DNA from: JBDRKN01 sp043813955
GTDB taxonomy: Bacteria; Patescibacteriota; Patescibacteriia; Patescibacteriales; Patescibacteriaceae
DNA length: 34,277 nt
Assembly: GCA_043813955.1 (NCBI GenBank)
Contig: JBDRKN010000011.1
Location: 1 to 34,277, forward strand
Reading direction: 5' to 3'
Part shown: positions 8,013-16,974 of the stretch, one piece after another
Position numbering within the stretch: position 1 is the stretch's first letter
How the letters are laid out: every line of letters starts with the position of its first letter
Program-made: the position numbers and the translations under genes
Notes under the pieces: model-generated
Databases searched by the model: none
What the model was told of the DNA's origin: nothing
Seen by the model: the letters and a program-made list of their open reading frames with translations, nothing else

Positions 8013-8222
8013 ATGAAACAACTTTTAGCCCCGATTAGAAAAAAAATCAATGAGTTAATGCGGACTCTAATTATCAGCGGCATAATTTTAACTGTCTTAG
8101 CTGTTTTAATTGCTTGGACTGATTTTGTGTTAAGGCTCATGGTAGGTTTGATTATTTTAGTAATTGCCTATAGTTTTTTTTACGGCGCTTACAAGCTATG
8201 GACTATTAAAAAGATTCTTTAA
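8013..8222 (+). CDS. Small two-helix membrane protein, function unknown
   Basis: A 69-residue protein with a short basic N-terminus (MKQLLAPIRKKINEL) and two hydrophobic segments at about residues 17-34 and 38-58, so probably a hairpin in the cytoplasmic membrane. I do not recognise a family. It sits between ftsK and ftsH in the same direction, with its own extended -10 element upstream and the ftsH promoter downstream. Codon use and the upstream promoter support a real gene despite its small size. Confidence 0.65.
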   Translation: MKQLLAPIRKKINELMRTLIISGIILTVLAVLIAWTDFVLRLMVGLIILVIAYSFFYGAYKLWTIKKIL

Positions 8223-8253
8223 ACAGTCTGAATTTGCTAAAATTGTCAAAATA

Positions 8254-8282
8254 TTGCCAAAATGGTTAAATTAATATATACT
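8254..8282 (+). promoter_or_regulatory. Predicted sigma70-type promoter of ftsH
   Basis: TTGCCA (8254-8259), 17 bases and TATACT (8277-8282) give a start about 30 bases before the ftsH ATG at 8321. A related TTGTCA lies just upstream at 8243-8248. There is no Shine-Dalgarno sequence before the ATG; a T-run precedes it. Confidence 0.55.
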
Positions 8283-8320
8283 GATTCAGATAACTATTAA
8301 TTTAATCTTTTTTTGTTTAT

Positions 8321-11300
8321 ATGAATACAAAGAATTTATTAAAAAACCTCCTTGTTTTCCTGGCTATTTTTCTTGTTATTGCCATGTTTTTCAGCTTTGC
8401 GCAGAAAGAAAAAGAGTCTGTAGAAATTATTGGCTTGCAAGAATTGGTCAATCAAATTAATAATGGAGAGATTGAAAGCATTTTGGTTGATAAAAATGAT
8501 TTAAAAATTATTTTAAATAATGGGGAAGAGCAGATAGCTAAAAAAGAGCCTGGCCAGTCTTTGTCTGAATTGCTTAGCAATTTTGGAGTAGATTCTGACA
8601 AGATGACTGCTTTAAAAATTGAGATTAAGGGAGAGTCTAAGTCTGATGTATGGTTTACTCTAGTTTTGCCGTTTTTGCTGCCAGTGATTTTAATAATAGC
8701 TATTTTCTTTTTTATGATGCGCGGTGTTCAGGGCGCGAATAGCAAGGCTATGATGTTTGGCCAGTCTCAGGCCAGGGAGGTTTCCAAGGACAAGGATAAG
8801 AAAACAACTTTTGCTGACGTAGCTGGAGCTAAAGAAGCTAAGGAAGAATTAGAGGAAGTTGTAGAATTTTTGCGCGAGCCTAAGAAATTTACTAATTTAG
8901 GCGCGCGTATCCCGCGAGGTGTATTATTATTAGGCGCTCCTGGCACAGGAAAAACTTTGTTAGCCAAGGCAGTAGCCGGAGAAGCTAAAGTACCGTATTA
9001 CATTATTTCAGGTTCTGAGTTTGTGGAAATGTTCGTAGGAGTTGGGGCTTCAGTTACTGGCGATACGCCTATTTTGATTAAAACCAAAACTGGAGCAAAA
9101 CTTTTACCAATAGCTGAATTTGTTGATCAGTATTATCAACCTCAAGAAACAGACGTGATTAAGCCTATTATAGGAGAAGCGCAAACTTTAGGCTGGCAGG
9201 CTGAAACAAATGGTTTTCGTGGCAGTTATTCAGGAGATAAAAAATTTTTTGGCTCAAGCCAATGGTCTAGAGTGTCTGGAGTTTATCGGCATAAAGCCGA
9301 TAAAATTTATGAAATTTATTATCTTGGCGGTTTGTTAAAAACTACTGGCGACCATAGTGTGTTTGTGCGCGTACATAATATGATTCAAGCTAAACGAGCA
9401 GATGAACTGCGGCCAGGAGACATCTTAGTCAATCTACCTTTTAAGGTTAGAAGCAAATTTATTCCAGGCATTGGCACTACTCATAAAGTTAAAGCTCATA
9501 TTTTTCCTAAAACCACTAATTTAATGCTAGATCTATATGAAATGAAATTAGCATTGACCCAAAAGCAGTATGCTTATGCCATGACTAGCCGCGAGACAGT
9601 AGCTCAATCAGTGGTAGCAAGCCAGATCGGCGTTTCTCAGTCAACTGTTAAAAATTGGCAGCTAGGCAGACATCAACCACAATTTTTAAATTCTACTGTC
9701 GTCACCGCCAAAACGCCGGTTCAAATTCCTGTGACTGAAGAATTGATGCGCCTTTTAGGCTATTATTTAGCTGAAGGCAGAACAGAAGAATATTATACAC
9801 AATTTATTTTTGGTTTGCATGAAAAAGATTTACAAGCTGATTGTGTTAAGTTGATTAAAAAAATCTTTGGTTTAACTGCTAGGGTAAATGATATTACGGA
9901 AACCAATTCTTGCCGTATTACTGTCGGTTCGGCTGTAGTGTCTGATTTTTTTAACAGACATTGCAATACAGGCAGCCATAATAAATGTTTGCCAGAATTT
10001 GTTTGGGAATTGCCTAGACAGCATTTTTTGGCTTTGTTAGACGGATATAGCAAGGGCGACGGTTATACGACCCAAGATGGCAAGTTAAGTGTTACTTCAG
10101 TAAGCCACCAGCTGATTTGTGAGTTGACTTGGTTATGTCATATGCATGGTTTACAGGTTGGGGTGCGCGAAGCAGTTATGCCAGCGGGCAGAATAATTAG
10201 AAATAAACCTTTACCTGAAACCAAATATTGGAGTTTAATTATTGGTAAAACTTCGCATCCATTTGTTGCTAAAGTTAAATCAGCTTATCAATGGAAAAAA
10301 CCTATTGTCAAAAAAATTGTTCAGAGACCATATAACGATTATGTTTATGATTTATGCGGTTGTGATAATGAAGCTTTTTTTGGCGGTGAAAAACCAATTT
10401 TGTTGCATAATAGTAGAGTTCGTGATTTATTTAAAAAAGCGAAAAAGAATGCTCCATGCATTGTCTTTATAGACGAGATTGACGCTGTTGGCCGAAGGCG
10501 CGGCGCTGGCTTGGGCGGTTCGCATGACGAGCGCGAACAAACCTTAAATCAAATTTTAGTTGAAATGGACGGCTTTGATCCTCATGCTGGAGTGATCGTG
10601 ATTTCCGCGACTAACAGGCCTGATGTCTTGGATCCTGCTTTGTTGCGTCCTGGCCGTTTTGACCGCCAGGTAATTATTGACATGCCTGATATTCAGGACA
10701 GGGAGGATATTTTGAAAATTCATTCTAAGGGAAAGCCTTTGGCCAAAGAAGTTGTTTTAAGAAGAGTAGCTGAACGCACTCCTGGCTTTTCTGGCGCTGA
10801 TTTAGCTAATGTTTTAAATGAAGCAGCTATCCTTGCTGCCCGTAAAAATACGAATGAAATAGCTAATGAGCATTTATTTAATGCTATTGAAAAAGTAATG
10901 CTTGGCCCTGAAAGAAAATCACGCATTCTTTCCGAGGAAGAGAAAAAAATTACTGCATATCATGAAGCTGGGCATGCTTTGGTAGCCCATTATCTTCCGC
11001 ATACTGATCCAGTGCATAAGATATCTATTATTGCGAGAGGCCAGGCTGGCGGTTATACATTAAAATTGCCTATTCAAGACAGACATATGCATACCAAGAC
11101 TGAATTTATTGAAGAGATTGCAGTACTCTTAGGGGGTTATTTAACAGAGCAGGAAGTATTTAATCAAATAACAACAGGAGCTACTTCTGATTTGCGGCAG
11201 GCTACGCATGTTGCCAGGAAATTAATTACTGATTACGGAATGTCTGATAATTTAGGTCCTCGCACTTTTGGAGAAAAAGAAGAAATGATTTTTCTTGGAA

Positions 11301-11521
11301 GGGAAATTCATGAACAAAGAGATTATAGTGAAAAAATTGCAGAAAAAATTGATAATGAAATTTTTGAATTCATGGAGCAGGGCATGAAGCTTGCCAGAGG
11401 AATAATAAAAGAGAAGCGCGATAAGCTGGAAGATATTGTTAAAGTATTATTAGACAAGGAAACTATTGAGAAAGAAGAATTTGAACAGATTATGAATAAA
11501 AAGAAAATTGAGAAAAAATAG
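8321..11521 (+). CDS. ftsH: FtsH membrane zinc protease/AAA ATPase interrupted by an in-frame intein
   Basis: The reading frame is 1066 residues; removal of a 454-residue intein (residues 244-697) leaves a normal 612-residue FtsH, the membrane-bound AAA protease that degrades misfolded and regulatory proteins. Membrane helices lie at about 7-25 and 110-133. The AAA domain has Walker A GAPGTGKT (205-212), pore loop FVG (238-240), Walker B IVFIDEID (714-721) and RPGRFDRQ. The protease domain has the zinc site HEAGH (881-885) with D957 as third ligand. The intein sits between Walker A and Walker B, three residues after the pore motif, so unspliced protein should be inactive. Splicing would join ...FVGVGA to SRVRDLF..., restoring the family sequence exactly. 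It has its own promoter and ends at a palindromic terminator shared with the opposing PBP gene. Confidence 0.97.
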   Translation: MNTKNLLKNLLVFLAIFLVIAMFFSFAQKEKESVEIIGLQELVNQINNGEIESILVDKNDLKIILNNGEEQIAKKEPGQSLSELLSNFGVDSDKMTALKIEIKGESKSDVWFTLVLPFLLPVILIIAIFFFMMRGVQGANSKAMMFGQSQAREVSKDKDKKTTFADVAGAKEAKEELEEVVEFLREPKKFTNLGARIPRGVLLLGAPGTGKTLLAKAVAGEAKVPYYIISGSEFVEMFVGVGASVTGDTPILIKTKTGAKLLPIAEFVDQYYQPQETDVIKPIIGEAQTLGWQAETNGFRGSYSGDKKFFGSSQWSRVSGVYRHKADKIYEIYYLGGLLKTTGDHSVFVRVHNMIQAKRADELRPGDILVNLPFKVRSKFIPGIGTTHKVKAHIFPKTTNLMLDLYEMKLALTQKQYAYAMTSRETVAQSVVASQIGVSQSTVKNWQLGRHQPQFLNSTVVTAKTPVQIPVTEELMRLLGYYLAEGRTEEYYTQFIFGLHEKDLQADCVKLIKKIFGLTARVNDITETNSCRITVGSAVVSDFFNRHCNTGSHNKCLPEFVWELPRQHFLALLDGYSKGDGYTTQDGKLSVTSVSHQLICELTWLCHMHGLQVGVREAVMPAGRIIRNKPLPETKYWSLIIGKTSHPFVAKVKSAYQWKKPIVKKIVQRPYNDYVYDLCGCDNEAFFGGEKPILLHNSRVRDLFKKAKKNAPCIVFIDEIDAVGRRRGAGLGGSHDEREQTLNQILVEMDGFDPHAGVIVISATNRPDVLDPALLRPGRFDRQVIIDMPDIQDREDILKIHSKGKPLAKEVVLRRVAERTPGFSGADLANVLNEAAILAARKNTNEIANEHLFNAIEKVMLGPERKSRILSEEEKKITAYHEAGHALVAHYLPHTDPVHKISIIARGQAGGYTLKLPIQDRHMHTKTEFIEEIAVLLGGYLTEQEVFNQITTGATSDLRQATHVARKLITDYGMSDNLGPRTFGEKEEMIFLGREIHEQRDYSEKIAEKIDNEIFEFMEQGMKLARGIIKEKRDKLEDIVKVLLDKETIEKEEFEQIMNKKKIEKK
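9050..10411 (+). mobile_element. Intein with LAGLIDADG homing endonuclease inside FtsH
   Basis: A 454-residue intein starting at Ser (SVTGDTPI, block A) and ending LLHN, followed by Ser+1 of the C-extein. Block B is LLKTTGDHSVFV (intein residues 95-106, T99 and H102), block F is YNDYVYDLCG (428-437), block G has penultimate H453 and terminal N454. Between them lie two LAGLIDADG-type motifs, RLLGYYLAEG (234-243) and ALLDGYSKGDG (328-338), the acidic residues of which suggest a possibly active DOD endonuclease. A helix-turn-helix-like stretch, SQIGVSQSTVKNWQLGR (about 191-207), lies before the endonuclease. The usual His of block F is replaced by Glu (E441 in DNEAFF). The insertion is in frame and has no internal stop. 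Splicing is inferred; it has not been shown. Confidence 0.93.
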
Positions 11522-11530
11522 TTTGTAATA

Positions 11531-11560
11531 AAAATAGAATTCTATATAGAATTCTATTTT
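11531..11560. terminator. Bidirectional terminator, perfect 30-nt palindrome
   Basis: A perfect inverted repeat centred between 11545 and 11546 with A-runs on the left and T-runs on the right, so that a hairpin with a U-tail forms in both transcripts. It lies between ftsH (stop 11521) and the convergent PBP gene (stop 11570). Confidence 0.8.
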
Positions 11561-11569
11561 TTTATTTCC

Positions 11570-14500
11570 TTACTCAATCTTTATTTCTATCTTGTCAGTA
11601 ATAGCTGTCTGGCCCTGCCAGTTGTCAGCTTCAGCATAGAGTTCATAAACGCCTGGAGCTATGCTTTTTGTCTTCCATAATATTCCCTCAATAGTTTCAT
11701 CAATGCTGTATTTGTTTTCAATTAATTGAGGATTATCATTAGCTGAATAATAGAATCGGATTACAGATACATTCTCTGGATTAATCAAATTAATTTTAAG
11801 TTCTATTGAGCTATCCTTTTCAAGATTAATGCCGTCAGCCGGACTGGCCCAGGAAGCAATAATTTTAGCTTGCTTGTTATTATCCTCTAGCTGAAGGTTG
11901 ATATTAAAATCTTTTTTAGAGCAATTGTCAATATCATCGCAGACCATAATGCCTAATTTGTAAATTCCATTAGGCAAAATGTTTAGCGAACGGTTAAGCC
12001 CGAAAGGGAATGAGCTGCTTATAGTAAAAAGATTGTCATTAATATAGTATTTAGCTTTGTCAATTCCGCGCGGCGAGCTTGCTTTAAGATTAATGCTAAG
12101 ATATTGATCTTTAACAAGCTGGTTGTTTTTTAAATCCACGCTAAAGACAGGAAGATTAGCTGGAATATGAATGTTGTCATATTCAGAAGGAGGAGTGTCA
12201 ACTACAAAATTTTCATCTTGCTCCTGCTTTTTAACAATCCATTCTTTTACTCTGCTTTCCCAGCGATCAAATTGAGGGTCTTTTTCTGTATTTTTTGGAT
12301 AAAAATTTTGAGGCTGGTCCTTGTCTATATAATAGAGCAGGCTGTGTGTCTGTACATAAACATTTTCTACAATATAGCTGTCTGGAGTGTATTCTGTCGC
12401 AAGCAGGCCAGAGGCCTTGTCAATTTTGACTTTTTTCTCTGCAAAGCCTTCGCCTCGCAGGATTGGCCTGATCTCAGGATCATAGCTAGGCTGCTTAAAA
12501 GCTTCTATTGGCGTGTTATTTAGGATTTGTCTCATATAGCTGTTCCAAATTGGAGCAGCTACCTGGCTGCCACCAGCTCCAAAATTCATTTTGCTGTTAT
12601 CATTATTTCCTGCCCAAACTCCTGTAACCAATGAAGGGGTATAGCCGATTGTCCATGCATCCCTGTAGTCATTAGTTGTTCCTGTTTTAGCAGCCACAGG
12701 CCTGTTAGGAAGAGTCAAATAATTATTTTCTCCAAAAATATATGCGCGCGCGCTATTATCAGACAGCACGCTGTTTGTAATACGGGCAATATTAGAGTCT
12801 AGAACGCGCTTAGGCGGGGTTTCCTCCCATTCTTCAAGGACCTTGCCTTCCTTATCCTCAATTTTTAAAATAAACACAGGTTCATGCATTAAGCCCTCTC
12901 TTGCAAGAACGCCGTATGCATTAGTATGGTCAATGAGTTTTACTTCGCCTCCGCCCAAGACTAATGATAATCCAAGGCGGTTAGTATCTTTTGTGCTTAA
13001 AGTAGAATAGCCTAAGGCTTCAGCAAGTTTTAAAACATTTTTTATTCCAGCTAGATAAAGCGTTTTAACAGACGCAATATTGAGAGATCCCTGCAAAGCC
13101 TGCCGCAGGCTTACAGGTCCGTGTTCTGTGTCGTCATAGTTATGCGGTTCATACGGCTTGCTAGGGTTGTCAGAAAAATTAGTAATTACGTCATATACCA
13201 TAGTATCTGGAGTATATCCTTTTTGCCATGCAGCTGTATATACCATTGGCTTGAATGAAGATCCTGGCTGTCTAGGAGCCATTGTTACATTAACTTGGCC
13301 GTCAATATCATCATTAAAATAATCCCGCGAGCCAACCATGGCAACTACCTGCCCTGTTTTTGGATCAATGGATACAAGAGCAGCATTAGATGCATTATAG
13401 TTTTCTGCGTTTTTTTCTCCAATCTCTTCAATTACTTTTTCTGCAATTTCCTGCTTGTATAAATCCAATGTAGTAATTATTTTATACCCTCCCTGTTCAA
13501 CAGCTTTTTCCCCATACTCTTCTGCTAGAATTTCTTTTATGTACATAACAAAATGAGGGGCAGTAATATTATCTATCCTTTCTTTAAATTCTAGTTTAGT
13601 ATTTTCAGCAACAATAGCCTCTTCTTTGCTAATATATTCCTGCTTGACCATCTGGTCCAGCACTAAATGTTGGCGGTTAATCAGCAAATCTTTGTTTTGG
13701 CCATATGGAGAGTATTTGGTCGGGGCCTGAGGCAGGGCTGTAAGAACAGCTGCCTCAGCTAAGTTAATATCTTGGACTGATTTTCCAAAATAATGCCTGC
13801 TGGCGGCTTCTATGCCGTATGCGCTGGATCCGTACGGGATTTCATTCAAATACATCTGCATGATTTCATCCTTGCTGAATTTTTTTTCAATCTTGTATGC
13901 AAGAATGATTTCTTTTATTTTACGAGAGTATTTTTTTTCTGAAGTAAGAATAGCGTTTTTTATAAACTGCTGGGTAAGGGTTGATCCTCCTGCTTTTTGT
14001 CCAAAGATTATATTTGTAACAGCTGTTCTGAAAATAGCCCATATGCTAAATCCCCCGTGTTTGTAAAAATCCTTGTCTTCAATGGCAATAGTGGCATCTT
14101 TGACAAATTGAGGAATGTCATTAAGGTCAACCAGAGTTCGTTTTTCTGAGCCATGCACTTCATAAAGGATATCTTCTCCGGTTCTGTCGTAGATCTTGGT
14201 GCTTTCTGCGATTTTTCTGTCCATTAGCTTGTTAGGATTTGGAAGATTTCTGGAAACAATCAGGGTTGTTATGAACATGAAGAATATGAAAAAGAGAAAA
14301 ACAATAACAGCCCATTTAATAATGTTCTTTTTTGAAAAAAATTCGCGCAAAGTTGTTTTGCTAATTTTTATTTGGCGCCGTTTTATAGGTTTTCTTTGCC
14401 AAGAAGCCTTAGTTTTGTATCTTGTGCTAGCTCTTCGGATTCTTTTTTTGCGCCAATTTTGTGGTGATTTAGTTTTATTAGAAAGCTGCGGTATTGGCAT
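11570..14500 (-). CDS. Class A penicillin-binding protein (PBP1A-type) with C-terminal Ig-like region
   Basis: A 976-residue bifunctional peptidoglycan synthase. A strongly basic cytoplasmic tail (1-57) precedes one membrane helix (about 60-83). The GT51 transglycosylase domain (about 95-290) shows the catalytic EDKDFYKHGG (E141), GGSTLTQQFIKN and KIEKKFSKDEIMQMYLNEIPYG. The transpeptidase domain (about 370-660) has the active-site serine in PGSSFKP (S414, K417), SLN at 472-474 and KTGTT at 605-609. Beyond it, about 300 further residues contain beta-rich stretches such as SVDLKNNQ...SSPRGIDKAKYYIND and KIIASWASPADG, resembling tandem bacterial Ig-like domains that could reach the cell wall or substrates. 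It is a single gene facing ftsH. A TATAAA right before the ATG (minus strand) suggests a very short or absent leader, which I regard as weak. Confidence 0.95.
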   Translation of the reverse strand: MPIPQLSNKTKSPQNWRKKRIRRASTRYKTKASWQRKPIKRRQIKISKTTLREFFSKKNIIKWAVIVFLFFIFFMFITTLIVSRNLPNPNKLMDRKIAESTKIYDRTGEDILYEVHGSEKRTLVDLNDIPQFVKDATIAIEDKDFYKHGGFSIWAIFRTAVTNIIFGQKAGGSTLTQQFIKNAILTSEKKYSRKIKEIILAYKIEKKFSKDEIMQMYLNEIPYGSSAYGIEAASRHYFGKSVQDINLAEAAVLTALPQAPTKYSPYGQNKDLLINRQHLVLDQMVKQEYISKEEAIVAENTKLEFKERIDNITAPHFVMYIKEILAEEYGEKAVEQGGYKIITTLDLYKQEIAEKVIEEIGEKNAENYNASNAALVSIDPKTGQVVAMVGSRDYFNDDIDGQVNVTMAPRQPGSSFKPMVYTAAWQKGYTPDTMVYDVITNFSDNPSKPYEPHNYDDTEHGPVSLRQALQGSLNIASVKTLYLAGIKNVLKLAEALGYSTLSTKDTNRLGLSLVLGGGEVKLIDHTNAYGVLAREGLMHEPVFILKIEDKEGKVLEEWEETPPKRVLDSNIARITNSVLSDNSARAYIFGENNYLTLPNRPVAAKTGTTNDYRDAWTIGYTPSLVTGVWAGNNDNSKMNFGAGGSQVAAPIWNSYMRQILNNTPIEAFKQPSYDPEIRPILRGEGFAEKKVKIDKASGLLATEYTPDSYIVENVYVQTHSLLYYIDKDQPQNFYPKNTEKDPQFDRWESRVKEWIVKKQEQDENFVVDTPPSEYDNIHIPANLPVFSVDLKNNQLVKDQYLSINLKASSPRGIDKAKYYINDNLFTISSSFPFGLNRSLNILPNGIYKLGIMVCDDIDNCSKKDFNINLQLEDNNKQAKIIASWASPADGINLEKDSSIELKINLINPENVSVIRFYYSANDNPQLIENKYSIDETIEGILWKTKSIAPGVYELYAEADNWQGQTAITDKIEIKIE

Positions 14501-14541
14501 ATTTTATAATCTAATTTGTTTTATTGCCGAGCGAGTGAGTG

Positions 14542-14564
14542 AAATGAAAATTAAATTTTCATTT
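14542..14564. repeat. Inverted repeat flanked by GAGCGAG copies
   Basis: A perfect 11-bp inverted repeat (14542-14552 with 14554-14564) around one central A, flanked by GAGCGAGTGAGTG (about 14529-14541) and GAGCGAGCG (14567-14575). It lies in the 114-base gap upstream of the PBP gene and downstream of the GT2 gene on the same strand, so it could end the glycosyltransferase transcript or be a dispersed repeat; it lacks a clean U-run. Confidence 0.45.
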
Positions 14565-14614
14565 TTGAGCGAGCGATGGCACGAAGTTTACTTATTGTAC
14601 CAGCTTTAGCATGA

Positions 14615-15340
14615 TTAATCAATTTTGCTTAATCTTTTTTTTAATTTTATCAGGCTAATTAAGAGCTGACAGCTGTCTTTTCCCAATCTAATCGTGCTCT
14701 TGCGCTTTTCATAGCGATTTTCTGACCAGTTAACAGGAACTTCTTTAATAGCATAGTTTAGCAATTTAGTAAATACTACAAGCTCTGTATCAAAAAACCA
14801 TTTAGTGTCTTGAATATATGCGGCTACTTTATGGAAAACAGTTATTCGGACAGCTTTAAACCCGCACTGCATGTCAGAAATATTATTATTTAGCAATATG
14901 CGCGATAATAGATTATATGAACGTGAAATCAATTCTCTTAAAAAGGATCGTTTTGTTATTGAGCCAGGCATTAAACGGGAACCTATTGCTAAATCATAAT
15001 CATGTTTAGTGATTTGTTCTATTAACTCTGGCAAATCTTTAAGGTCTGTTGACAAATCAATATCCATATATACCATAATATCAGCCTTACTGATTAATCC
15101 ATATTCCTTTATAGCATTCCCCTTGCCAGATGCTTCATAATTAACTGCTATTATTTGCAAATAATTGCCAGCTAATTCTTTGGCAATCTGCAATGACTTA
15201 TCAACAGAGCCGTTGACTATAATGACAATCTGCCAGTCAAAAGGCCAGTTTTGTTTTTTGCAGAATTCAAAAATATGCAGAGTATTTTTTTGTAAAATGT
15301 TTTGTTCATTGTAAACAGGAAGACAAATATCAATCATCAT
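14615..15340 (-). CDS. Family 2 glycosyltransferase (dolichol-phosphate mannose synthase-like)
   Basis: A 241-residue GT-A fold enzyme expected to move a sugar from a nucleotide donor to a lipid phosphate or glycan at the cytoplasmic face of the membrane. It opens with the typical ICLPVYNEQ (5-13), has an NGS-D donor-site segment, a DIDLSTD metal-binding DxD motif near residue 93, and a DMQCGFKA segment characteristic of DPM1/GtrB-like enzymes. There is no C-terminal membrane pair, so it is probably soluble or peripheral. Its start overlaps the end of the upstream membrane-protein gene by 11 bases, so the two are co-translated. A natural pairing is that this enzyme makes a polyprenyl-linked sugar that the GT-C-like partner uses; this is inference. 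Confidence 0.9.
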   Translation of the reverse strand: MMIDICLPVYNEQNILQKNTLHIFEFCKKQNWPFDWQIVIIVNGSVDKSLQIAKELAGNYLQIIAVNYEASGKGNAIKEYGLISKADIMVYMDIDLSTDLKDLPELIEQITKHDYDLAIGSRLMPGSITKRSFLRELISRSYNLLSRILLNNNISDMQCGFKAVRITVFHKVAAYIQDTKWFFDTELVVFTKLLNYAIKEVPVNWSENRYEKRKSTIRLGKDSCQLLISLIKLKKRLSKID

Positions 15341-16874
15341 ATTTTTTTATATAAATAACGCTCGCATTATCTTCAAATATTAGTTCCCAGTTATCTGACT
15401 CATCTAAATAATTTCTGATAAGAGGTTTTGACTCAACATCTTCTGGCTTTAATCCCAGCAAATATTTGTCTATCCAATTAAGGCGCATTTTATTCGGTTT
15501 GGCATTCCATAATACCATCTCTATACCATACTCTTTTAATTTATTTTCTATATTGTCGTTAATAAAAGAAATGTATTCTTGTATGAGCGAATGGTTGGCA
15601 AATTCATATTGCGGCATTCGGCCGTCAATAAATAAAGGAAGCTCAGGCATGGCCCAGATTAAAAATCCGCCAAAATTGTAACGATTATACATTTTTAGTT
15701 TTTGATATTCTGGATTGTTTTGCAAAAATTCAACTGCTTTGCACGGATATTTATCGCAAAATGCCAAATTCGGCTGGTTTGTAAAATTAGTATAGAAAAA
15801 AACAAGAATTGACAAGAGCAATAATGAAATAATAGAAATTATTTTAATTATATTATGATTAATTATTTGCTTAAACTTATCAGGCATTTGTTTTTGGATA
15901 ATATCTGGAATAAGGCAAAGATAGATTACTATGAAAAAAAGAGGGAAATGGCGGGTTGATTTAATAGCCATGGCTAAAAAAATAATTGTAATACTAACTT
16001 GCCACAAATTAAGCTTTTTTAAACTAAGACCGTAACACGCGATTATTAAGCTGATGATTATGGCAATAAAGAGCATTTGCCAATAGTGTATAGGCAGGGC
16101 ATATATTGGCAGCCATTCCTCAATTATTTTTAAATATGCATTATTAGTATAATCGCTTAAAAAACTATATAGCTTCCATCCATATGGCGTTATCAAAGTA
16201 GCTGCACAGCTTAAGACCATTATGATTAACAGCTTTAGCCATTTTGTAGGTTTGGATTTGAAAATAGTTAATATCAGCTGTACTGTAAGCCACCAGCCAA
16301 GAACAGCTATTCCAATTAAAAAGCCTGCATGCAAATTAGCCCAAATAAGGAATAATGGAATCAGCCAGTATATGATTTTTCCTGGCTTGCGAGAAAATTT
16401 ATCAATAATGATTAAGAGTATAACTAAAAAAAGAATTGTTATTTCCTGAAGCCTGACTCCAAGATGGGGCATTATTGCTATTAATCCTAATAATTGCAAT
16501 CCAATCAATACATAGTCTCCTGTGTTTTTAAAATATGTTTTTTTCAAATAAGCCGTTGCTAGAGACAAGGCTAAAATAATAATCAAAGCAAAGATAATAT
16601 TAAGCCAGAAATATCCTAAGTGTTCATAGCCAAGATAGAGCATAATATTGCTCAGCCATTCATGGTCAACCCAGTCCTTGCCTTCCAATGTCCACATGTA
16701 TATCTGGTCATGCGGAACTTGTTTTGTCTGCATAGTCTGTTCTCCAGCTTTGATATGCCATCCAAAGTCAGGGTCTAAATAATTAAAAGAATGGCTAAGC
16801 AGCAAGCTAAAGGCGAATAAATAAAAAGCTACCCACAGCAGCATTTTAAATTTGTTCCTTGACTTAAATTTCAT
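15330..16874 (-). CDS. Polytopic membrane protein, GT-C glycosyltransferase-like
   Basis: A 514-residue integral membrane protein with roughly 10 hydrophobic helices up to about residue 355 and a soluble C-terminal region of about 150 residues. The first extracytoplasmic loop has LDPDFGWHIKAGE followed by DWVDHEWLS; acidic residues in this loop are typical of GT-C sugar transferases that use polyprenyl-phosphate donors, and the family is often seen in CPR genomes as an uncharacterised membrane protein. The C-terminal part (YNRYNFGGFLIW, LFIDGRMPQY) is well conserved in appearance but not a domain I can name. It overlaps the GT2 gene, forming a two-gene operon, and diverges from the pilin array across 124 bases. 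A weak minus-strand promoter (TTCAAA, 17 bases, TAGGAT) lies in that gap. Confidence 0.75.
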   Translation of the reverse strand: MKFKSRNKFKMLLWVAFYLFAFSLLLSHSFNYLDPDFGWHIKAGEQTMQTKQVPHDQIYMWTLEGKDWVDHEWLSNIMLYLGYEHLGYFWLNIIFALIIILALSLATAYLKKTYFKNTGDYVLIGLQLLGLIAIMPHLGVRLQEITILFLVILLIIIDKFSRKPGKIIYWLIPLFLIWANLHAGFLIGIAVLGWWLTVQLILTIFKSKPTKWLKLLIIMVLSCAATLITPYGWKLYSFLSDYTNNAYLKIIEEWLPIYALPIHYWQMLFIAIIISLIIACYGLSLKKLNLWQVSITIIFLAMAIKSTRHFPLFFIVIYLCLIPDIIQKQMPDKFKQIINHNIIKIISIISLLLLSILVFFYTNFTNQPNLAFCDKYPCKAVEFLQNNPEYQKLKMYNRYNFGGFLIWAMPELPLFIDGRMPQYEFANHSLIQEYISFINDNIENKLKEYGIEMVLWNAKPNKMRLNWIDKYLLGLKPEDVESKPLIRNYLDESDNWELIFEDNASVIYIKKYDD

Positions 16875-16974
16875 ATGTTTAATTTAATCCTATCACATTT
16901 GTATTAGTTTTTGAATTATGTTATTATTTTAATAGATAAAAAACCTAGATAATAATCTGGACTTTTAAGGTTAT

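Noticed and set aside
8321..11521. Possibility that the long FtsH frame is a gene fusion or an assembly chimera
   Set aside because: The insert has intein blocks A, B, F and G at its ends and removal restores the FtsH sequence to the residue.
12167..14609. Plus-strand frames of 84-137 codons opposite the PBP gene
   Set aside because: They are antisense to conserved transglycosylase and C-terminal coding sequence and resemble no protein family.
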